Source of the DNA: Rhodocyclaceae bacterium
Lineage (GTDB): Bacteria > Pseudomonadota > Gammaproteobacteria > Burkholderiales > Rhodocyclaceae
Reading direction: 5' to 3'
Length of the DNA: 55,779 nt
Assembly: GCA_011391215.1 (NCBI GenBank)
Contig: JAABQX010000102.1
Location: 1 to 55,779 of the forward strand
Positions 12,215-18,750 of the stretch are shown here, piece after piece. The notes below the pieces were generated by a model, which saw nothing but the letters and a program-made list of their open reading frames with translations, ran no database searches and was not told where the DNA came from. Position 1 is the first letter of the stretch, and every line of letters starts with the position of its first letter. A program made the translations under genes and the position numbers.

Positions 12215-13114
12215 GTGGCTGGCGCACCAACCGGAAACGGTCGATCTCAATTACTTGATGACATCGAGGAGTTTTCTCGCAACGGGCCGGTGCTGACGAA
12301 CGAACCGGTATTGCCCACGTTTACCCGTGACAAGATGTCCTTTCCGGATCTGAACGTGCCCGCCAGTGAGCGATCCGTGCGTACGCCGGCATCAGCAGGC
12401 AATTCGGCTGCGTCACCGACCCTGGAGTCTCCTTCCAGTCTGGGTGGTCCTGCAGCTGACAGTTTGTTGGCCAGGCTCAAGCAAAAAGCGCAAACCGTCC
12501 AGCAGGTTGCCGAGCAACGCGGCGTGGCACATGATGCCATCGCCCAGCGATTGAGTGCCAGCCTGGGTGCCGTCTTTCATTATCTCGATGACCTCATCAA
12601 GCAACTCAACATCATCAAGCCCGAAATTCCCAAGGAATTCGTTTTTCCAGGGAACATCGCTTTTGCTGGAATGCGCTGGGTGGAGGGTGCGGCAGATTTC
12701 CGCATGGTCCCGACCGCCACCGAAGATCGACTCTACGATAGCCTTACCGCCCGACTGCGGATTGCCTCGCCCAAAAAGATCGTCGTTGAACGCGACGCCA
12801 TCGGCGTCGAGCCGCTGCGCAAGCTGCTGCATGACTACAACATTGCCTTCCAGGTCGAAGAAAAACAGAACGCGCGCAAGATGATCGAGCGCGCCAGCTT
12901 TACTTTTCCCTGCGAAATCAAGGCCGGCTTTATCATTCGAGCCGACTATGGCGCCGGTAACCTGTTGCTGCGCACCCGCAACATCGACCGCTTCGGCATG
13001 ATGGAGTTCCGCCTGCAACCCGATGATCTCAACCAGGAAACCCTGGATGAACTGACCAAGCTCTTCCTTGGCGAAACGAGTAACTTCCTGCAAATGTACC
13101 GGCGTACCGCCTGA
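12215..13114 (+). CDS. conserved-looking protein of unknown function
   Basis: I do not recognise this 299-residue protein. The first 80 residues or so look disordered (rich in Ser, Pro, Ala). A predicted helical segment follows (LLARLKQKAQTVQQVAEQRG), then a folded region with alternating hydrophobic patterns from about 120 to the end (FVFPGNIAFAGMRWVEG, ERASFTFPCEIKAGFIIRAD). There is no signal peptide or membrane segment. The start is GTG at 12215, because AAAGGAGG at 12201-12208 sits at ideal spacing; an ATG 12 codons upstream is in frame but lies before that site. It converges on the methyltransferase gene. Confidence 0.72.
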   Translation: MAGAPTGNGRSQLLDDIEEFSRNGPVLTNEPVLPTFTRDKMSFPDLNVPASERSVRTPASAGNSAASPTLESPSSLGGPAADSLLARLKQKAQTVQQVAEQRGVAHDAIAQRLSASLGAVFHYLDDLIKQLNIIKPEIPKEFVFPGNIAFAGMRWVEGAADFRMVPTATEDRLYDSLTARLRIASPKKIVVERDAIGVEPLRKLLHDYNIAFQVEEKQNARKMIERASFTFPCEIKAGFIIRADYGAGNLLLRTRNIDRFGMMEFRLQPDDLNQETLDELTKLFLGETSNFLQMYRRTA

Positions 13115-13125
13115 CGGCGCAAAGA

Positions 13126-14295
13126 TTACAAAGCGTGGCGGCGGTCGCCGCGCGCGAAGCCCGACAAGGGTGTGTCGATGCCGCGTCCCAAAACAATCAC
13201 CTTGAACAGTTCGCCCATTTCGCCCGGCGCGAGCAGCAGTTGTACTGCGCCGTTCGCGCGCAAGGCCTGTTCGCCGCCCGCCCGCTGACGTTCGACCAGC
13301 AGTTCGCCGATGCCGCAATTGATCAGGAAGCTGGCCTGGCTGGTGTAACCCAACACATCGAGTCCGGCAGCAAATCCGGCTTCGGCCACCGCCGTGAAAT
13401 CGACATGGCTGGTGATGTCTGACAAACCCGGCCACCAGAAAGGATTTTCGTGGGCACGCTGGCGGTAATGGCAACGCAGCGTGCCGTGATTGCGTTGCGG
13501 GTGATACAGCTCGTGGCGCGGCAGGCCGTAGTCGATCAGCAACAACGCGCCGTGCGTCAGCCGGTGCCCCCACTCAGCCACCCAGGCATGGGCCGTCAGG
13601 CTGATTTCGCTTGCGTAGGGCGCAGTCACTGGCAGGGTGGTCATCACCTCGGCAAGTCTGCCTGTGGCCGGGCGTTCGGCCCAGGCGAATCCGTCTTGCG
13701 TCAGCACCACGCCGCGCTCCAGCAAGCCCGATTCACGCCAGGCCACGGCGTGCGTCGGCAAGGCATCGAGCAGTTCATTGGCGATGACGCAGCCCGAGGT
13801 CTGTTCCGGCAAGGCATCGAGCCAGGTCACAAGATTGATCAGATGCGGTGCCTCGGTTTGCAGCGTCACCTGCTGGCGTGCCCGCAACTCACCCGATAAT
13901 TCGAGGATGCAATAACGGTCCGGTAATGTGTTCAGTGTTTCCAGCGCCAACAGGATATCGGCCGCCAACCGTCCGCTGCCGGCACCGACTTCCAGAATAG
14001 TCGGCGCTGGCGAGACGGCAAGAATCTCCATAACCTGCCGTGCCAGCGTCTGGCCGAACAGGGGTGTGATCTCCGGTGCGGTGATGAAATCGCCCGCCGC
14101 ACCAAACTTCAGCGAACCGCCCGCGTAATAGCCCAGACCCGGCAGATGGAGCGCCATGTCCATGAAATCGACAAAGGGCAGCCAATCGCCGGTGTCGGCA
14201 ATGCGTCCGGCGATGCGGGATGAGAGTGCACGACTGGCGGCCTGGGCGTCGGCAGAGGGGTCAGGTAGGTTCGGGTCGGACGATGGCAGCGTCAC
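13126..14295 (-). CDS. SAM-dependent methyltransferase of the MidA/NDUFAF7 family (COG1565)
   Basis: The family methylates an arginine of a respiratory complex I subunit in mitochondria; bacterial members are uncharacterised homologues. Visible features are FVDFMDMALHLPGLGYYAGG, the SAM-binding ILEVGAGSGRLAADIL, NELLDALPTH and LLLIDYG followed by the tyrosine/histidine-rich loop. The product is about 389 residues. The start is uncertain: GTG at 14293-14295 gives an N-terminus like its relatives, while the open frame runs to 14349. It marks the left flank of the integron, whose last degenerate attC lies just upstream. Confidence 0.85.
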   Translation of the reverse strand: MTLPSSDPNLPDPSADAQAASRALSSRIAGRIADTGDWLPFVDFMDMALHLPGLGYYAGGSLKFGAAGDFITAPEITPLFGQTLARQVMEILAVSPAPTILEVGAGSGRLAADILLALETLNTLPDRYCILELSGELRARQQVTLQTEAPHLINLVTWLDALPEQTSGCVIANELLDALPTHAVAWRESGLLERGVVLTQDGFAWAERPATGRLAEVMTTLPVTAPYASEISLTAHAWVAEWGHRLTHGALLLIDYGLPRHELYHPQRNHGTLRCHYRQRAHENPFWWPGLSDITSHVDFTAVAEAGFAAGLDVLGYTSQASFLINCGIGELLVERQRAGGEQALRANGAVQLLLAPGEMGELFKVIVLGRGIDTPLSGFARGDRRHAL

Positions 14296-14393
14296 TGTTC
14301 GCCATTCAGTTCGATTCTGACGCGTGACCCTTCGCACTCTGAAACGCAACCACCGAGCGATTTGATAAGCGCTTCGATGTCAGCGAACACGAT

Positions 14394-14457
14394 GGACGCA
14401 GACGTCGGTCGAGCAAAGATTGCCGGCGAAGCGTCCCTCTGGAGCGGCGGGTTGGGC
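14394..14457 (-). other. degenerate attC-like site after the yefM-yoeB cassette
   Basis: On the minus strand, six bases after the yoeB stop, GCCCAAC (14451-14457) fits the RYYYAAC box. It is followed by CGCTCCAGAGGGACGC, typical of the 5' half of integron attC sites, and a matching GCGTCC arm at 14394-14399. No good GTTRRRY box closes it, so it is probably decayed or truncated at the array end. Confidence 0.45.
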
Positions 14458-14462
14458 CGTGC

Positions 14463-14726
14463 TCACTCGTAGTGCGTCCAAATGCGCAACACTCGAACCA
14501 CATGCTCTTTGGTGAAGACCTCATAAACCAGGCGATGTTGAATATTGATGCGTCTTGAATATGCTCCTGCCAAGTCGCCAACAAGTTTTTCGTATGAAAG
14601 AGGGTTCTGAAACGGATCGGTGGCAAGAATAGCCAACAGTTCTTGTGCCTTGGTCTTCAGACCGGCCGCAGCCAACCTCTTCGCATCCTTCTCGGCATGC
14701 TTCGAAAAGACTACCTGCCAGCTCAC
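14463..14726 (-). CDS. yoeB: Txe/YoeB family mRNA interferase toxin
   Basis: YoeB toxins bind the ribosome and cut mRNA at the A site. The 87-residue product carries the family core SRRINIQHRLVYEV and ends with IWTHYE, which supplies the catalytic arginine and the terminal histidine-tyrosine. It overlaps the antitoxin gene by 4 bases, so the two are translationally coupled. The pair forms a cassette of the integron array; toxin-antitoxin cassettes are known to stabilise such arrays. An attC-like site follows the stop. Confidence 0.88.
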   Translation of the reverse strand: MSWQVVFSKHAEKDAKRLAAAGLKTKAQELLAILATDPFQNPLSYEKLVGDLAGAYSRRINIQHRLVYEVFTKEHVVRVLRIWTHYE

Positions 14727-14965
14727 CAGCTAAGCTCCTTGGCACTTTTGCCAAGAGGTTTGGCCATGCCCTCCTTGATGGATTCGCGCATGCCCGGGAT
14801 CGAGAGCAGATAGAGTGTTTCTTGAATTGCCTGCCAATCCTCTGTGGCCAGAAGAACGGCGCTCGTTCGTTTGCCGGCAATGTGTATTGGCTGATGCGAC
14901 TCAGCGGCTTGGTCAATGAGGCGATACAGATTGGCGCGTGCTTCGCTTGCAGTGAGTGTGGCCAT
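14723..14965 (-). CDS. yefM: Phd/YefM family antitoxin
   Basis: An 80-residue antitoxin that binds and neutralises the adjacent YoeB-like toxin and represses its own promoter. The N-terminal DNA-binding part reads MATLTASEARANLYRLIDQA and the C-terminal toxin-binding part ends MAKPLGKSAKELSW. The start at 14965 has AGGAG seven bases upstream; a longer frame to 15010 would run through the promoter and is rejected. The promoter and palindromic operator lie at 14987-15015, so the cassette carries its own control. Confidence 0.88.
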   Translation of the reverse strand: MATLTASEARANLYRLIDQAAESHQPIHIAGKRTSAVLLATEDWQAIQETLYLLSIPGMRESIKEGMAKPLGKSAKELSW

Positions 14966-14986
14966 GGAAGGTCTCCTAAAAACATC

Positions 14987-15015
14987 ATGGTACGCATTAG
15001 CGTACGCCATGTCAA
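14987..15015 (-). promoter_or_regulatory. yefM-yoeB promoter with palindromic operator in the spacer
   Basis: The minus strand shows TTGACA (15010-15015), a 17-base spacer, then TACCAT (14987-14992). The spacer and -10 contain the palindrome GTACGC-ATTA-GCGTAC (14990-15005). Antitoxin or toxin-antitoxin complex binding here would block RNA polymerase, as in other yefM-yoeB loci. Confidence 0.72.
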
Positions 15016-15027
15016 TTCGCTCATTCG

Positions 15028-15249
15028 CTCAGGCGGTGTGGTGGTGGCAGACATAGGCACGAAGTTTGCGCCGAAGTTCATTTCGCCGAGCGCGTGAGAG
15101 GCAAAGGCGAGGGTTGTTGAACCGGACTCCAATTCGCCGTACTGGCCTGACTCGTGAAGGAAACGAGCCTGAAACCCGAATGCCTTCTCGTAGAAGGCCA
15201 AGGTGTCAGGGACAGAAGGGACGTAAACGATGGTGTAACCAAACTTCAT
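15028..15249 (-). pseudogene. truncated VOC (glyoxalase/bleomycin-resistance fold) gene
   Basis: The first 74 or so codons encode a typical VOC protein: MKFGYTIVYVPSVPDTLAFYEKAFG, HESGQYGELESG and TTLAFASHALGE. Family members continue for another 50-60 residues, with the second beta-alpha-beta-beta-beta half that completes the metal site. Here similarity stops near 15028, and the frame runs on through the yefM-yoeB module without meaning. The start overlaps the upstream Cdd1-like gene by 4 bases. The break coincides with the beginning of the toxin-antitoxin unit, so the gene was probably cut when that unit arrived or by deletion. Confidence 0.7.
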
Positions 15250-15542
15250 TTTGCATTTCCTCCAGTAGTGCTCTTCCGAATCTCGGTGAATTCCCACCAT
15301 GGGAGAGGCGGCTCGCCATTCAGGAAGTGTGTAATGGACATGAAAACATCAATGACGCAGGGATCGTGACGCTGACCGGTTTTTTGGCAAAGTCGTTCGT
15401 ACAATTCAAACGGGCATTCTCCAACAAGCTGCTCAGGCGAGTGGAAGCCGAGCAGGCGCAGATCTCCAGCGGTGGCCTTTCCGACATTCGGTAGGTCGGT
15501 GAAATGCTTCACTCGGGAGCGATCAACTTTGTGTGGGCTCAT
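15246..15542 (-). CDS. Cdd1-like helix-hairpin-helix protein
   Basis: A 98-residue protein resembling the pathogenicity-locus Cdd1 family (PF11731). Its N-terminal half has a helix-hairpin-helix pattern (FTDLPNVGKATAGDLRLLG) followed by ELYERLCQKTGQRHDPCVIDVFM and the tail PPLPWWEF. Helix-hairpin-helix units usually contact nucleic acid, but the role of this family is not established. It is part of the integron array, precedes the truncated VOC gene with a 4-base overlap, and follows the attC at 15624-15684. No Shine-Dalgarno is evident. Confidence 0.7.
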   Translation of the reverse strand: MSPHKVDRSRVKHFTDLPNVGKATAGDLRLLGFHSPEQLVGECPFELYERLCQKTGQRHDPCVIDVFMSITHFLNGEPPLPWWEFTEIRKSTTGGNAK

Positions 15543-15623
15543 GACGGCTAACGATCAAAGTTGAGCAGCAGTCACGCGCGTGAAGGCCATAATCCTTCCT
15601 CGATTTTTCTCGCGGACTGTCTG

Positions 15624-15684
15624 CTCTAACTTGCTAGCTCAGGGGCGCGAAGCCGGCTTGCCGGCGGAGCGTCCCGGGTTAAGC
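15624..15684 (-). other. integron attC site after the DUF4258/zinc-finger cassette
   Basis: On the minus strand the site begins with GCTTAAC (RYYYAAC box, containing the TAA stop of the zinc-finger gene). It continues as a hairpin with GGGACGC and GCGCCCC arms around GCCGGC-AA-GCCGGC, then CTGAGC, and ends with GTTAGAG at 15624-15630. It closely resembles attC sites of chromosomal integrons; the final box deviates from GTTRRRY at its last base. Confidence 0.65.
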
Positions 15685-15930
15685 AGCGGCCAACTGGAAA
15701 GATGCCACCGGGACCTGCCGTGCAACGGCAACGGACTTGCGCAATGCCTTGATGCGTTCGATTTCATGAAGCGTCTGGGCCGAAAAATAGGACTCGCCAC
15801 AATCGGGGCAGGAGAACATCGGAATGGCCTCGATGACCAATAAAGCGGAGGCCTTGCCGAAGCTGCGCGTGACGTGCTTGACCTGAACCGAAGAACTACC
15901 GCAGTGGGCGCAGAGATGATCAGAGGACAT
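15679..15930 (-). CDS. YgiT-type zinc-finger protein, probable antitoxin
   Basis: An 83-residue protein with two CxxC pairs (CAHC and CPDC) in the arrangement of the MqsA/YgiT N-terminal zinc-binding domain. It has GESYFSAQTLHEIERI after the second pair. It lacks the C-terminal helix-turn-helix of full MqsA. It overlaps the DUF4258 gene upstream by 11 bases, and this pair is a recurrent putative toxin-antitoxin combination, with the zinc-finger protein presumed to neutralise the toxin. Its stop codon lies inside the attC site, as is typical of gene cassettes. The longer upstream frame is rejected because it reads through the toxin gene. Confidence 0.75.
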   Translation of the reverse strand: MSSDHLCAHCGSSSVQVKHVTRSFGKASALLVIEAIPMFSCPDCGESYFSAQTLHEIERIKALRKSVAVARQVPVASFQLAAA

Positions 15931-16201
15931 AGGCTGTGATGACGATGAGTTTGCCGGTGAAGCCAATTTTGACGACGGCTTGCGCAGGCTTGCCGTCGAT
16001 AATGATGCCGGAGACGACGACTTTGCTTTCGCGGGTTTGGGTGTCGCGCTGACGTTCTGTGACTTGCCCCGTGAGGATGATGTTTTCGAGATCAAGGATG
16101 GAAAGGTCGTCATCTTCAAGCTCCTCGGCGGCGTGGGTGGAAACGACGTAATTCAGCGTGCGGATCAAGTGCCGAAGCTGGCTGATTGTCGGGTTCGGCA
16201 T
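15920..16201 (-). CDS. DUF4258 protein, probable toxin
   Basis: A 93-residue small protein of the DUF4258 family. It has the typical N-terminal helix with a histidine (LNYVVSTHAAEELEDDDLS), the ILDLENIILTGQV segment and a beta-rich C-terminus (VVVSGIIIDGKPAQAVVKIG). These proteins are usually encoded with YgiT-type zinc-finger partners and are predicted toxins, possibly RNases of the RelE/MqsR type; activity is not proven. The gene is first in its cassette and has its own promoter at 16210-16237. The toxin-first order resembles mqsRA. Confidence 0.72.
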   Translation of the reverse strand: MPNPTISQLRHLIRTLNYVVSTHAAEELEDDDLSILDLENIILTGQVTERQRDTQTRESKVVVSGIIIDGKPAQAVVKIGFTGKLIVITAYVL

Positions 16202-16209
16202 GGATCAAG

Positions 16210-16237
16210 TCTATAGAGCGGCTAGAGAAATGTCCAA
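16210..16237 (-). promoter_or_regulatory. promoter of the DUF4258/zinc-finger cassette
   Basis: The minus strand shows TTGGAC (16232-16237), a 16-base spacer and TATAGA (16210-16215). The -10 is only 8 bases from the ATG at 16199-16201, so transcripts would be leaderless or nearly so; no Shine-Dalgarno is visible. Confidence 0.6.
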
Positions 16238-16251
16238 TGGCCGGTATGGCA

Positions 16252-16275
16252 AAAAGTCGGCACCGGCACGACGGC
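16252..16275 (+). repeat. 24-bp dispersed element inside an integron cassette
   Basis: 20 of 24 positions match the consensus, the weakest copy accepted. It lies 14 bases upstream of the cassette promoter, in the untranslated leader part of the cassette. Confidence 0.65.
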
Positions 16276-16342
16276 GTAAATCGTGGTCTGTCTCCAATTT
16301 ACTGCAAGTGTGAAGCGAAGAGCTTTCGCCATGCTCAAAGAG

Positions 16343-16412
16343 ACCTAACGTGGAGCTAACCGGTGCTGCGCGGCTTTATCGCGCAGCGTCCGTGTTGATG
16401 GATGGGTTAGCC
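16343..16412 (-). other. integron attC site of the first cassette
   Basis: Read on the minus strand, the site starts with GGCTAAC (16406-16412). It contains a hairpin GCTGCGCG / CGCGCAGC around ATAAAGC, and a pair of inner boxes (TCAACACGG and CCGGTTAGCTC). It ends with a perfect GTTRRRY box, GTTAGGT (16343-16349). It is 70 bases long. The starting box is the exact complement of the junction box GTTAGCC at the other cassette end. Confidence 0.82.
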
Positions 16413-16873
16413 ATCTGGGGCGAAAAAGTCACACACGGCTCAAGACCCCTTGGCGAAAGAGAAAGATTCGCCTCATTCCGGGTAAGGCAAAAGCGGGAGC
16501 GAAAATCGAGGTGTACACCGGCGCTACCGCAGGAACCAACAGCAGAACGATAGGAACCGTCTTTGGCGATGAATATGAAACCCCATACACCATCTTCGGA
16601 AGGAGCCGCTGGCGGGTAAGTTTTGTTGTAACGCTTGAGATACTGAGGACCATCATAACTGTGACTGGTGCAAACAAGCTCCCAATCGCCGGGCATCAAT
16701 TCTTCCAGCTTTAGGCCAGAGGATCCGGCCGAAACACGAGATGAGAGCTTGTACAAAAATATGGCCTCATCAACCGATGTAGGGTAGCCGAAGAATCGCC
16801 AGGCTGTAGCGGCAAAGACAAATGCGCCTAATGCAATTAGCGGGAAGCGATAGCTGCTGGATGCCAGGGGCAT
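16376..16873 (-). CDS. membrane-anchored protein of unknown function, first integron cassette
   Basis: I do not recognise this 165-residue protein. It has one N-terminal hydrophobic segment (about residues 10-27, FPLIALGAFVFAATAWRFFG) that would anchor it in the inner membrane. A soluble domain follows with four cysteines and the segment PGDWELVCTSHSYDGPQYL. AAAGGT lies just upstream of the ATG. The last dozen residues are encoded within the attC site, so they are dictated by recombination-site sequence rather than protein function. It occupies the array position nearest the integrase. Confidence 0.65.
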   Translation of the reverse strand: MPLASSSYRFPLIALGAFVFAATAWRFFGYPTSVDEAIFLYKLSSRVSAGSSGLKLEELMPGDWELVCTSHSYDGPQYLKRYNKTYPPAAPSEDGVWGFIFIAKDGSYRSAVGSCGSAGVHLDFRSRFCLTRNEANLSLSPRGLEPCVTFSPQMANPSINTDAAR

Positions 16874-16888
16874 GGATACCTTTGAGAT

Positions 16889-17014
16889 GGCTAACTATTA
16901 AGTAAGCGTCCCATAGACGCAGGGTAAAAGCCTCGAATATTTAAAAAACTCTCTTTGAAACAGGTTGATAAGCTAACATTAGGCCTCCCAAATTTATTTG
17001 TGTTGCCTTTTATT
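16889..17014 (-). other. attI-side junction and control region of the integron
   Basis: The cassette boundary is GTTAGCC at 16889-16895 on the minus strand. Between it and the integrase start lie an AT-rich stretch, an inverted repeat GCGTC-CCATA-GACGC (16906-16920) and a second GTTAGC motif near 16972. This is where attI and the leftward cassette promoter should be, but I could not identify a convincing promoter in either direction. Confidence 0.6.
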
Positions 17015-17980
17015 ATGGCTGATCCGCCGAAGTTGCTGGACCGCGTGCGTGACAAGATTCGCTTGAAGCACTACAGCATACGCACCGAGCAATCGTATGT
17101 CCAATGGATACGTCGATACATCTTGCATCATGACAAACGCCACCCGGCGGAAATGGGCGCGGTGGAGGTGGAGGCGTTTTTGACCCACTTGGCGGTCGAG
17201 GGCAATGTCGCGGCGTCGACGCAGAACCAGGCACGCTCGGCCATATTGTTTCTTTACAAGGAGGTGCTGGGCACCGCCCTGCCGTGGCTCGACAATGTCG
17301 AGCAGGCGAAAAAGCCCAAACGCCTGCCGGTGGTGCTGACGCCGGACGAGGTGCGTACTTTGTTGGCGCAATTGTCGGGCATGCATTGGTTGGTGGCGGT
17401 GCTGCTGTATGGTGCCGGCCTGCGGCTGATGGAGGCGCTGCGCCTGCGCGTGCAGGACGTGGATTTCAAGCGGCGCGAGATTCTGGTACGCGAGGGCAAG
17501 GGCTTCAAGGATCGCGTGACGATGTTGCCGGAGTTGGTGGCGAAGCCGCTGCAACTGCATCTGGTGGCGGTGAAGACTTTGCAGCAGAAAGATCTGGCCG
17601 AGGGTTACGGCGAGGTTTTCCTGCCCTATGCGCTGGAGCGTAAGTATCCCAGTGCCGGCAAAAGCTGGGGCTGGCAGTATGTGTTTCCGGCGGGCAACCG
17701 TTCGGTCGATCCGCGCTCGGGCCAGACGCGGCGGCACCACGTCGACGAGCAGACCATTCAGCGCGCGGTGAAGCAGGCGGTGCGCAATGCCGGCATCGTG
17801 CGCCCGGCCACACCACACACGCTGCGCCATTCCTTCGCCACGCATCTGCTGCAAAACGGGCAAGACATCCGTACGGTGCAGGAACTGCTGGGCCACGAGG
17901 ATGTGCAGACGACGATGATTTACACCCATGTGCTTAACAAGGGCGGGCGCGGCGTGGTAAGCCCGCTGGACGGTTTGTGA
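17015..17980 (+). CDS. intI: integron integrase (IntI-type tyrosine recombinase)
   Basis: It catalyses attI x attC and attC x attC recombination of gene cassettes. The 321-residue protein has the N-terminal SAM-like domain ([18 protein letters not shown]) and the catalytic residues of tyrosine recombinases (R137 in [11 protein letters not shown]268 and R271 in [13 protein letters not shown]294 in LLGHEDV, Y303 in TMIYTHV). It also has the IntI-specific insertion [21 protein letters not shown] near 206-226 that separates integron integrases from XerC/XerD. The frame is open 20 codons upstream to a TTG, but the ATG at 17015 fits the family. It diverges from the cassette array. It looks intact. 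Its stop overlaps the tcdA start (TGATG). Confidence 0.93.
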   Translation: MADPPKLLDRVRDKIRLKHYSIRTEQSYVQWIRRYILHHDKRHPAEMGAVEVEAFLTHLAVEGNVAASTQNQARSAILFLYKEVLGTALPWLDNVEQAKKPKRLPVVLTPDEVRTLLAQLSGMHWLVAVLLYGAGLRLMEALRLRVQDVDFKRREILVREGKGFKDRVTMLPELVAKPLQLHLVAVKTLQQKDLAEGYGEVFLPYALERKYPSAGKSWGWQYVFPAGNRSVDPRSGQTRRHHVDEQTIQRAVKQAVRNAGIVRPATPHTLRHSFATHLLQNGQDIRTVQELLGHEDVQTTMIYTHVLNKGGRGVVSPLDGL

Positions 17981-18750
17981 TGAGTGAAACATTTTCCACC
18001 CGCCGCTTCGGCGGCATCGAACGGCTTTACGGCGCGGGGAGTCTGGCGCGGCTGACGGCGGCGCATGTTTGTGTGATCGGCATCGGCGGCGTGGGGTCGT
18101 GGGCGGTCGAGGCGCTGGCGCGCTCGGGAGTGGGGCGGCTGACGTTGATCGATCTCGATCATGTGGCGGAATCGAATATCAACCGGCAGGTGCAGGCCCT
18201 GGAATCGACCATCGGTCAGGCCAAGGTAGCGGCGATGCGCGAACGCGTCCGGCAGATCAATCCGGCTTGCATGGTCGATTGCATCGAGGAATTCATCACG
18301 CCGGAAAACGTCGCCACGTTGTTGCCTCTATCGTGCGCAGTTGATGTGGTGATCGACTGTATCGACCAGATGAAAGCGAAGGCCGCGCTGATCGTGCATT
18401 GCCGGCGCAACAAAATTCCTGTGCTGACCACTGGCGGTGCAGGCGGGCGCACCGACCCGACGTGTATCCGTATCGACGATTTATCGCGCACCACACAGGA
18501 TGCTTTGGCCAGCAAGCTGCGCGCGCATTTGCGCAAGGATTACGGATTTCCGCGCGAGCCGAAAAAGAAGTTCGGCGTGCCTTGCGTGTTTTCCGATGAG
18601 CCAATCCGGCGACCCGCAGCGGCGGCGTGCGATGTGGATGAGGCGGGATTGCATGGCCTGAATTGCGCCGGGTATGGTTCCTCAGTTGCGGTCACTGCCG
18701 GTTTTGGCTTTGCCGCAGCAGCGCATTGCCTCGGTATACTCACCCGATGA
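17980..18750 (+). CDS. tcdA: tRNA threonylcarbamoyladenosine dehydratase (TcdA/CsdL)
   Basis: An E1-like enzyme that uses ATP to cyclise t6A37 of tRNAs to ct6A. The 256-residue product starts with the family pattern RRFGGIERLYG. It has the nucleotide-binding GIGGVGSWAVEALARSG, DLDHVAESNINRQ, the DCIDQMKAKAALI segment and the GGAGGRTDPT loop. The ATG overlaps the intI stop; a GTG one codon earlier is also in frame. It is first in a chain of overlapping genes (tcdA, pteridine reductase, ttcA, aminotransferase), two of them tRNA-modification genes. Confidence 0.92.
   Translation: MSETFSTRRFGGIERLYGAGSLARLTAAHVCVIGIGGVGSWAVEALARSGVGRLTLIDLDHVAESNINRQVQALESTIGQAKVAAMRERVRQINPACMVDCIEEFITPENVATLLPLSCAVDVVIDCIDQMKAKAALIVHCRRNKIPVLTTGGAGGRTDPTCIRIDDLSRTTQDALASKLRAHLRKDYGFPREPKKKFGVPCVFSDEPIRRPAAAACDVDEAGLHGLNCAGYGSSVAVTAGFGFAAAAHCLGILTR

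Noticed and set aside
14990-15030. attC remnant between the VOC fragment and yefM
   Set aside because: TGAGCGAATTGACATGG loosely recalls attC 3' ends but lacks a GTTRRRY box, too weak to call.
14521-15300. 259-codon frame joining the VOC fragment to downstream sequence
   Set aside because: Only the first part resembles a protein family; the rest is a shadow of yefM-yoeB, so it is treated as a truncated gene.
15546-15634. Possible extra attC: arms AAGTTAGAGCAG and CTGCTCAACTT ending in GTTAGCC
   Set aside because: The arms pair well with one extra base, but there is no RYYYAAC opening box and the end box breaks GTTRRRY. It could be a remnant, so it is not called.
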